A stretch of 64,000 nt of DNA, from positions 1,054,001 to 1,118,000 of the forward strand of contig OY970239.1 of the NCBI GenBank assembly GCA_963715405.1, in the 5' to 3' direction. Under the pieces are notes generated by a model that was given only the letters and a program-made list of their open reading frames with translations, was not told the DNA's origin and made no database searches. Source of the stretch: JALZKA01 sp963715405. Lineage in GTDB: Bacteria > Actinomycetota > Thermoleophilia > Solirubrobacterales > 70-9. The position numbers and the translations under genes were made by a program. Positions 59,201 through 64,000 of this stretch are shown piece by piece; the stretch's first letter is position 1, and each line of letters begins with the position of its first letter.

Positions 59201-59759
59201 GCGTGCGCGGGTGGAGAGCTTGAGGGAGGACTTCCTTGCGGACGCGCGCTCGAACGTCGCGGCCGCCACCGACGAAGCCGTGGCCCGCATTTCCGACCAC
59301 GCCGGAGGTGTGGAGGAATCACTCCTTAATCGCGGTGAGACGGCGAGGGCTCTCGTGGTCGACGCAGAGGAGCGCCTCAGCGCCGCAGAGGAGCGCCTCA
59401 GCGTTTCAGCGGAGCGCCTCAGCGCCGCGGCGGAGCGCCTCAATGCCGCAGAGAACCGCCTGAGCGCCGCGGAGGCGGAGATCCAGACGGCATCCGGGCA
59501 GGCCGGTGAGGGGCTCGCGGAAGCGCTTCAGCGGGTCGAGCGGACCGTGGCCGAAATCGAGGAGTCACGGACCCGGATCGCCGACCTCGAGCGGCGGGCG
59601 GGTGCAGCCGAGCGGGAGGCGGCTCGTTCAGCCGAGATGGCGCGAAATGCAGTCGAGCTCGAATCCCGGATGCGGACGGCGCTTTCGATGGAAGCGGCGG
59701 CGGCCGAGCAGATCGCGGTCGCAGAGCGCCGGCTCATCGACTTCGTCGTCAACCGCTAA
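56208..59759 (+). CDS. Giant coiled-coil protein with internal tandem duplication, unknown function
   Basis: About 1183 residues from TTG 56208 (open frame from TTG 56118; no ATG/GTG fits, so the start is uncertain; TAGTGT lies 10 bases before 56208). Except for a short Pro/Ser head, nearly the whole chain is heptad coiled coil rich in Ala, Glu, Arg and Leu, with no membrane helix. A 123-residue block is present twice in perfect tandem (56664-57032, 57033-57401), and a Ser-Ala-Glu-Arg-Leu heptad run occurs near the end (59364-59468). A cytoskeletal or scaffold role like actinobacterial Scy/FilP is possible but not shown. It precedes dnaE by 75 bp. Confidence 0.8.
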   Translation: MDSDSNDRPSPGEGASSPESATPDRLSDVRESVSRSLAEVVDEVERKQAEEHAKTLARLEQSALERFEAMFASYETRFEREEAEITATLARADADLRASVAEEVEARGSALEEKISQAKALADEKLATQLDELESRLVARDAEMRSAFARDLESDLSSRIEEIAAARGEANFAELRSFAEESVTTATTRLADLVREDADEKLREAENRLVSEADTRLRAAEAKLREAETQLHATQERVEAEADSRARDADGRLAGVEERLAAQLASQAEATSERIESDLSSRIEEIAAARGEANFAELRSFAEESVTTATTRLADLVREDADEKLREAENRLVSEADTRLRAAEAKLREAETQLHATQERVEAEADSRARDADGRLAGVEERLAAQLASQAEATSERIERKLADVADARLDEVDRSIAMRHEAATAELAGQLRGEIGEAYSNWQAETRAEMAASARAEALDLTARIDAHLAEVRGSAQTETAQRLDELEDDLKARGEELRGFVAQEIAGAREGLSQQVEGAVDSLRAQAASEAREARDQVTQALGEARAETSAASAAAQVELARNLAQEAEAQSNVRWRLLSRQNEAGMAEAADRLRGEIKDALAGWQDEARAEIAASTRTAALELVEARIAEIAEDLVARNAKSTEVALDAAQSDLVREVKRRQAKSEEHLRSELATGFEDARDRLTAHADERHARLTDDLASRLDAGLGQARGELVSRVDVATAKVHERVVAAADAEFSERTADAIQSLRDENEVIHLAALDDLSKNHAESTRLAREELEAKHAEGMAQSQAAAEALEERLATRAAAGVAEAREQLAHRADEDRAAVAQALDAKLADGLDAASERVTELARAEIGSGLAEAEEHVEERSATRFAEHSESLERRSSELLSESRRSLEAAARKVAQEEAGSRFDELARANDAAARAKLEEALERVRSEGSEQLAHERTSFREEAESVRQELKAISGKLDAKKQRQELRLAKAETSRRISSALSKVESERARVESLREDFLADARSNVAAATDEAVARISDHAGGVEESLLNRGETARALVVDAEERLSAAEERLSVSAERLSAAAERLNAAENRLSAAEAEIQTASGQAGEGLAEALQRVERTVAEIEESRTRIADLERRAGAAEREAARSAEMARNAVELESRMRTALSMEAAAAEQIAVAERRLIDFVVNR
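56664..57401 (+). repeat. Perfect 369-bp tandem duplication inside the coiled-coil gene
   Basis: Unit 1 is 56664-57032, unit 2 is 57033-57401; by eye they are identical at every base. The unit is 123 codons, so the frame is kept. Confidence 0.9.
59364..59468 (+). repeat. Five 21-bp units encoding a heptad repeat
   Basis: Units begin at 59364, 59385, 59406, 59427 and 59448 and encode variants of AEERLSA, each one coiled-coil heptad. They differ from each other by a few bases. Confidence 0.8.
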
Positions 59760-59834
59760 AGCGGGCTTCTTGGGAGCCGCAAGTTCCGTACTTACGGCCG
59801 GTTGGCATCTGATCCCGCTGGCAAACTGCTGACG

Positions 59835-62800
59835 GTGAGCGGCCCGGTCGTACATCTCCACGTCCACAGCGAGTATTCGCTCCTGGACGGTCACTGCCAG
59901 ATCGAGAAGAAGAGTTCGAAGGGCGCGGTGTATCCGATGGCTGAGCGCGCGGCAGAGCTCGGCATGCCTGCGCTGGGCATCACCGATCACGGCGCGATGA
60001 ACGGCGCAATCGACCACTACAAGGCGTGTCAGAAGGTGGGGATCAAGCCGATTATCGGCATGGAGGCCTATCTCGTCGACGACCACTTGGCTGCGGATCG
60101 CCGTGGCGAGCGAAACCACTTGACGCTCCTCGCATCGTCGAACGAGGGCTTTCGCAACCTCGTGAAGCTCTCCTCCGCTGGCTTCATCGAAGGCTTCGGC
60201 CGCGGCAAGGCCAATATCGACATCGCACTTCTCGAGCGCCACTCTGAAGGTCTGATCGCGCTTTCAGGCTGCCTTCAGTCGCGCCTCTGCCGCCGGCTAA
60301 TCGAGGAGCGTCCGGCCGACGCTCGGGCTCATCTCGACGACCTCGCGCAGGCAGTCGGCGCCGACAACCTCTACATGGAGATCCAGGTCAACGGCATCCC
60401 CGAGCAAGACAAAGCGAACGAGGGGATCGCCCGGCTCGCCCGCGAGATCGGGCGCCCGCTGGTCGGCACGGGCGACGTTCACTACCTGACCCGGGACGAC
60501 TACCACCATCACGCGGCGCTCCTGTGCGTCCAGACGAAGTCGACGCTGGAACAGCCGAAGCTTCGCTTCGACACCAACGAGTTCTTCCTCAAGTCCTCCG
60601 AAGAGATGTCGACGGACTTCGAAGCGTGGCCCGAGGCCGTGCCGACGACGCTCGAGATCGCGGAGCGCTGCCACACCGAGATCGAGCTCGGAAAGCTCCT
60701 CTTGCCGCGCTTTCCGACGCCCGAGGGAGAAGAGCCGGAGGCGATGCTCCGACGGCTCGCCTTCGAGGGTCTTAGGCGCCGCTACGCCGACCCGGCTCCT
60801 GCGGAGGCGGTTGAGCGCCTCGAGTACGAGCTCGGGGTCATCTCGGACATGGGCTTCGAGTCGTACTTCCTCATCGTCTGGGACTTCGTCGCCTACGCGA
60901 AGCGAAACGGCGTGGCCGTTGGGCCCGGCCGCGGCTCGGCCGCCGGCTCGATCGTCGCGTTCTGCCTCGACATCACCGATCTCGACCCGATCTCGAACGA
61001 GCTCCTCTTCGAGCGCTTCTTGAACCCAGCCCGCAAGTCGATGCCCGATATCGACATCGACTTCTCGGTCCGCGGCCGTGAGCGCGTGATCCGCTATGTG
61101 CAGGAGAAATACGGCCGCGAGTCGGTGGCCCAGATCATCACCTTCGGCAAGATGGCTCCACGGGCCGCGACCCGCGACGCCGCCCGGGTCCTGGGCTTCG
61201 ACTATGCGACCGGCGATCGCCTGGCCAAGCTGATCCCCGAGCCGATCATGGGACGAAGCCCAAGCTTTGAGGACTGCCTCAAGCCGAACTCGGACCTACG
61301 CCGCGAGGTGGACGCGAGCCCCGAGGCGAAAAGGATCGTGGATGTTGCCCAAGGGCTCGAGGGTGTCATCCGCAACAACTCGATTCACGCGGCAGCGGTC
61401 GTGATCGCCGACCGCCCGCTTCGCGAGATCGTCCCCCTCCAGCTTGCCGAGGACCGAGGGACCCATGGGCAGAGCGGGGACGGCGCGCGACCGGAGCGCC
61501 AGTACAAGATCGTGACTCAGTACTCGATGGGCCCGATCGAGGAGATCGGGCTCCTGAAGATGGATTTCCTAGGCCTTCGCAACCTCGACGTGATCGAGGA
61601 CGCGGTTGCGATCATCAAGCGCTCGCGCGACATCGAGATCGACATGACCCAGATCCCGATGGACGATCCGAAGACCTTCGCGATGCTCGCGCGGGGCGAC
61701 TCGGTGGGGGTCTTCCAGCTCGAGTCGGACGGCATGCGAGACGCGATGAAGCAGGTGCGGCCATCCGAGTTCTCCGACATCGTCGCGCTCGTGTCCCTCT
61801 ACCGGCCCGGGGCGATGCGATACATCCCCGACTACGCCCGGGGCAAGCGAAATCCGGACTCGGTCACCTATCCGGACGAGCGCCTCCGGCCGATCACCGA
61901 GGGGACGTACGGCTGCTGTATCTATCAGGAGCAGCTGATGGAGATCTCGAAGCAGATCGCGGGATTCACGCCGGCCGAGTCCGATGACCTCCGCAAGGCG
62001 ATCGGCAAGAAGAAGCGAGACCTGATGGCCACGATGAAGGACAAGTTCCTGGAAGGAAGCGCCGCTTCGGGAACCGAGCGCCGGGTGGCCGACGATCTCT
62101 GGTCGCTGATGACGGCGGCGGCCGACTACTCCTTCAACCGCTCTCACGCCGCCTGCTACGCCCTCATCTCCTACCGCACGGCCTACCTCAAGGCGAACTA
62201 TCCGGCCGAATACATGGCCGCCGTGATCTCCACGGTCATGTCGACGAAGGACAAGGTGCCCTTCTTCGTCAACCGCTGTGCCGAGATGGGAATCGAGGTC
62301 CTGCCGCCCGATGTGAACTCCTCCGAGCACGGGTTCACCGTCTCGGGCAACTCGATCCGCTTCGGCCTTGATGCGGTGAAGAACGTCGGCCAGGGTGCGG
62401 TGGAGGTGATCATGGCCGCGCGCGAGCGCGGGGGACCGTTTGAGACGATTTGGGACTTCGCCGAGCGGGTTGACGCACGGGCCGTGAACAAGCGCGCGAT
62501 CGAATGCCTGGTCAAGTGCGGGGCGCTCGACTCGACGGGCGCGTCGCGTCGCGGGATGCTGGAGGTCCTGCCTCAGGCGCAGGCGTCGGGCCAGAAGGCG
62601 CAGGACGACGCGCTTCGCGGGCAGGGCTCGATCTTCGACTTCGGGGGCACGTCAGCTGCAGCGGCGGATCCCCTGGCAGGCGCATTCGCGGCGCAGCGTC
62701 CCCCGGTACCGGGTGAGGAGTTCGGCCAGCGTGAGCTCCTCGCTCTCGAGAAGGAGACCCTCGGGACCTTTCTCTCCTCGCATCCCTTGAAAGAGGTGCA

Positions 62801-63377
62801 GGAGGCGCTCCAGGAAAAAGTTGACTGCTCTCTCTCCGATTTGGAGCGGAGGCAGGATGGCGCCTGGGTGACCGTCGGCGGCATCGTCGCTGAGGCGAAA
62901 AAGGTCCGCACTCGCTCCGGCAATTACATCATGTTCGCGAAGCTCGACGACCTCGAGGGTCAGGTCGAGCTGTTCGTGCCGGATGCAGCGGGCGAACAGG
63001 CGGCCGCCGTCGAGCTCGATCGCGTCGTCATCGTCCACGGGCGTCTTGAGCACAAGGACCGGGGCGTCACGTCGCTTCGCGTCAAGGACGCGGAGCGCTT
63101 CGAGCCCGATGCGGCGGAGGTCGCCCGCGCCCGTCGCAACGCCGCTCCCGCGGCGATCACGCTCAACATCGACGCCGCGCTTTTCAAGTCGGATCTCATT
63201 CAGGAGCTCAAGGGCCTTTTCGAGACCTATCCGGGCGGCACCGAGGTGACGCTGGTCATGCGCACGCGCGAAGGCACGAGGCGCCTTCGCTTCGGCGACG
63301 GCTACCGGGTTGACCCCAACCATGGCCTGAAGGCTGAGCTCGACCAGCTCCTCGGCCCCCGTTCGCTCGCCGCGTAG
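59835..63377 (+). CDS. dnaE: DNA polymerase III alpha subunit
   Basis: A 1180-residue replicative polymerase (DnaE1 type). N-terminal PHP domain with HLHVHSEYSLLDG and ITDHGAMNGAIDHY metal ligands; polymerase core with GPGRGSAAGSIVAF and the catalytic aspartates in PDIDIDF near residue 404; fingers with GVFQLESDGMRD; helix-hairpin-helix region; C-terminal OB fold (VTVGGIVAEAKKVRTRSGNY). PHP histidines look intact, so a built-in proofreading nuclease is possible. GTG 59835 gives the family start (MSGPVVHLHVHS); the frame extends to TTG 59802. A CAAACT box lies seven bases upstream. Confidence 0.96.
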   Translation: MSGPVVHLHVHSEYSLLDGHCQIEKKSSKGAVYPMAERAAELGMPALGITDHGAMNGAIDHYKACQKVGIKPIIGMEAYLVDDHLAADRRGERNHLTLLASSNEGFRNLVKLSSAGFIEGFGRGKANIDIALLERHSEGLIALSGCLQSRLCRRLIEERPADARAHLDDLAQAVGADNLYMEIQVNGIPEQDKANEGIARLAREIGRPLVGTGDVHYLTRDDYHHHAALLCVQTKSTLEQPKLRFDTNEFFLKSSEEMSTDFEAWPEAVPTTLEIAERCHTEIELGKLLLPRFPTPEGEEPEAMLRRLAFEGLRRRYADPAPAEAVERLEYELGVISDMGFESYFLIVWDFVAYAKRNGVAVGPGRGSAAGSIVAFCLDITDLDPISNELLFERFLNPARKSMPDIDIDFSVRGRERVIRYVQEKYGRESVAQIITFGKMAPRAATRDAARVLGFDYATGDRLAKLIPEPIMGRSPSFEDCLKPNSDLRREVDASPEAKRIVDVAQGLEGVIRNNSIHAAAVVIADRPLREIVPLQLAEDRGTHGQSGDGARPERQYKIVTQYSMGPIEEIGLLKMDFLGLRNLDVIEDAVAIIKRSRDIEIDMTQIPMDDPKTFAMLARGDSVGVFQLESDGMRDAMKQVRPSEFSDIVALVSLYRPGAMRYIPDYARGKRNPDSVTYPDERLRPITEGTYGCCIYQEQLMEISKQIAGFTPAESDDLRKAIGKKKRDLMATMKDKFLEGSAASGTERRVADDLWSLMTAAADYSFNRSHAACYALISYRTAYLKANYPAEYMAAVISTVMSTKDKVPFFVNRCAEMGIEVLPPDVNSSEHGFTVSGNSIRFGLDAVKNVGQGAVEVIMAARERGGPFETIWDFAERVDARAVNKRAIECLVKCGALDSTGASRRGMLEVLPQAQASGQKAQDDALRGQGSIFDFGGTSAAAADPLAGAFAAQRPPVPGEEFGQRELLALEKETLGTFLSSHPLKEVQEALQEKVDCSLSDLERRQDGAWVTVGGIVAEAKKVRTRSGNYIMFAKLDDLEGQVELFVPDAAGEQAAAVELDRVVIVHGRLEHKDRGVTSLRVKDAERFEPDAAEVARARRNAAPAAITLNIDAALFKSDLIQELKGLFETYPGGTEVTLVMRTREGTRRLRFGDGYRVDPNHGLKAELDQLLGPRSLAA

Positions 63378-63380
63378 CGA

Positions 63381-63403
63381 GCGGGCGGACCCACGCCCGC
63401 CTT
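63381..63403 (+). terminator. Hairpin after dnaE
   Basis: GCGGGCG (63381-63387) pairs with CGCCCGC (63394-63400), six-base loop, followed by CTTT. It is a modest rho-independent terminator. Confidence 0.5.
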
Positions 63404-63411
63404 TCCGCGCT

Positions 63412-63417
63412 TACAAT
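63412..63417 (+). promoter_or_regulatory. -10 box (TACAAT) of the Cys-rich gene
   Basis: TACAAT lies six bases before GTG 63424, close to consensus. It predicts a leaderless mRNA. Confidence 0.5.
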
Positions 63418-63423
63418 TCGCGA

Positions 63424-63825
63424 GTGGCACCACTCGGGCAGCAGCGAGCGAAGACGCACCACGGCGAATGCCGCAAGTGCGGGACCTTCTGCGACAAGGT
63501 CGTCGAGCCCCGCGGCTGCCTGGAGATGCGCTGCCAGTATCTCTACTCCTACGAGGACCGATTCACCGGCAACACGTACATGGGTTGTGTCCGCAAGGTG
63601 TTTCGCGCCGAGGTGGACGTCGAGATGTTCCAGCTCGCCGAGAACGCGGGCGGCTTCGGCGGCCTGAAGGTGACCGGTCAGCCGATGCCCCAATGCCAGT
63701 TCTCGGTCGAGCCCTCTTTCCAGGGAGCGGGAGCGGAGTTCGAGTGCGTCAACCCACGCTTCTTCGACTGCTCGGAAGCGGGCCCCGAGGGCCTGCGGGC
63801 GTTCGACTTGCGTAACGCGCTGTAG
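63424..63825 (+). CDS. Cys-rich protein of unknown function
   Basis: A 133-residue soluble protein with nine cysteines at 16, 19, 23, 32, 37, 55, 91, 108 and 116 and a His pair at 12-13. The first group (HHGECRKCGTFCDK) looks like a zinc or iron-sulfur site. No signal peptide. It follows dnaE but has its own -10 box. I do not recognise a named family; a metal-binding structural or regulatory protein is likely. Confidence 0.7.
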   Translation: MAPLGQQRAKTHHGECRKCGTFCDKVVEPRGCLEMRCQYLYSYEDRFTGNTYMGCVRKVFRAEVDVEMFQLAENAGGFGGLKVTGQPMPQCQFSVEPSFQGAGAEFECVNPRFFDCSEAGPEGLRAFDLRNAL

Positions 63826-63863
63826 CAACGACCGCGCCCTCGGCCCCCTCCGATCAGCCGCCC

Positions 63864-64000
63864 CTAAGTCCGGTAGCGGTAGCCGACGCCCCGGACAGTT
63901 TCGAACGCGTCGGTCGCGAGCTTGCGGCGCAGGTAGCCCACGTAGACGTCGACGACGTTCGAGCCGGGATCGTAGTCGTATCCCCACACGTGTGCGAGAA
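63864..64000 (-). CDS. OmpR/PhoB-type response regulator, C-terminal fragment
   Basis: The minus-strand frame ending at TAG (63866-63864) encodes LAHVWGYDYDPGSNVVDVYV...LRRKLATDAFETVRGVGYRYRT, the DNA-recognition helix and wing of an OmpR-type winged-helix domain (VxxRxGxGYR-type ending). The receiver domain and start are beyond the window edge. It is convergent with the Cys-rich gene. Confidence 0.88.
   Translation of the reverse strand, partial: LAHVWGYDYDPGSNVVDVYVGYLRRKLATDAFETVRGVGYRYRT

Overview
The window is about 67-70 percent GC by eye and reads as actinobacterial chromosome, most likely class Thermoleophilia (Solirubrobacterales-like). That placement is an inference from several traits: fused SpoIIE-phosphatase/HATPase with STAS partner, LuxR regulators with C-terminal or N-terminal HTH, a class E type sortase, galactose-oxidase-like copper enzyme, frequent GTG/TTG starts, and many genes whose start codon sits 6-9 bases after a TANNNT box (leaderless mRNAs). 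No phage, insertion sequence, CRISPR array, rRNA or origin was seen.

Layout. 0-3.2 kb: end of a calcium-binding-repeat protein, a Tat-exported phospholipase C-type phosphoesterase, a short-chain dehydrogenase, tRNA-Val(GAC) and a GNAT enzyme whose ATG uses the last base of the tRNA. 3.2-5.3 kb: two tandem 19-residue membrane microproteins and a polytopic membrane protein broken by a one-base shift. 5.3-17.5 kb: housekeeping core: thrS, then infC-rpmI-rplT from its own promoter, then a tightly overlapped run trmH-like, pheS, pheT, argC, argJ, argB, argD. 17.5-21.3 kb: surface or unknown proteins, a CelD-like acyltransferase, a JmjC/cupin oxygenase and a PhoX-type lipoprotein. 21.3-40.6 kb: a large exopolysaccharide/glycoconjugate region with three GT4-like glycosyltransferases, Wzx-type flippase, Wzy-type ligase/polymerase, Wzz-tyrosine kinase, sulfotransferase, polysaccharide deacetylase, ATP-grasp enzyme, a second CelD-like protein, a GlxA-like copper radical oxidase and three paralogous secreted polysaccharide lyases. 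Two of the lyases are near-identical tandem copies and each follows a c-di-GMP-I (GEMM) riboswitch. 40.6-46.7 kb: a pair of coiled-coil proteins sharing a C-terminal domain, sortase, argG with a coupled 50-residue membrane protein, an Rpf-like cell wall hydrolase and an MFS exporter. 46.9-54.1 kb: signalling: HD-GYP phosphodiesterase, two MerR-type regulators, a degenerate GGDEF protein, SpoIIE phosphatase plus STAS, two LuxR-type regulators and an LPFTG surface protein. 54.1-64 kb: an O-antigen-ligase/TPR protein, a giant coiled-coil protein with a perfect 369-bp tandem duplication, dnaE, a Cys-rich protein and the C-terminus of an OmpR-type regulator.

How it fits together. The likely theme of the central region is building and remodelling an extracellular polysaccharide: nucleotide-sugar transfer, flipping, polymerisation, modification (sulfate, deacetylation, copper oxidation) and cleavage, with cleavage under c-di-GMP control. 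HD-GYP and GGDEF-like proteins encoded 20 kb away could feed that signal.

The most unusual feature is a family of 44-50 bp hairpin-ended repeats (arms AAACGTCC or CGAACGTCC) found between genes and, in frame, inside the trmH-like gene (twice) and pheT. A different 64-bp inverted-repeat element lies inside the infC tail. Two one-base deletions in G/C runs break the 3.5-kb membrane gene and the second riboswitch-controlled lyase; both could be real or could be sequencing errors.
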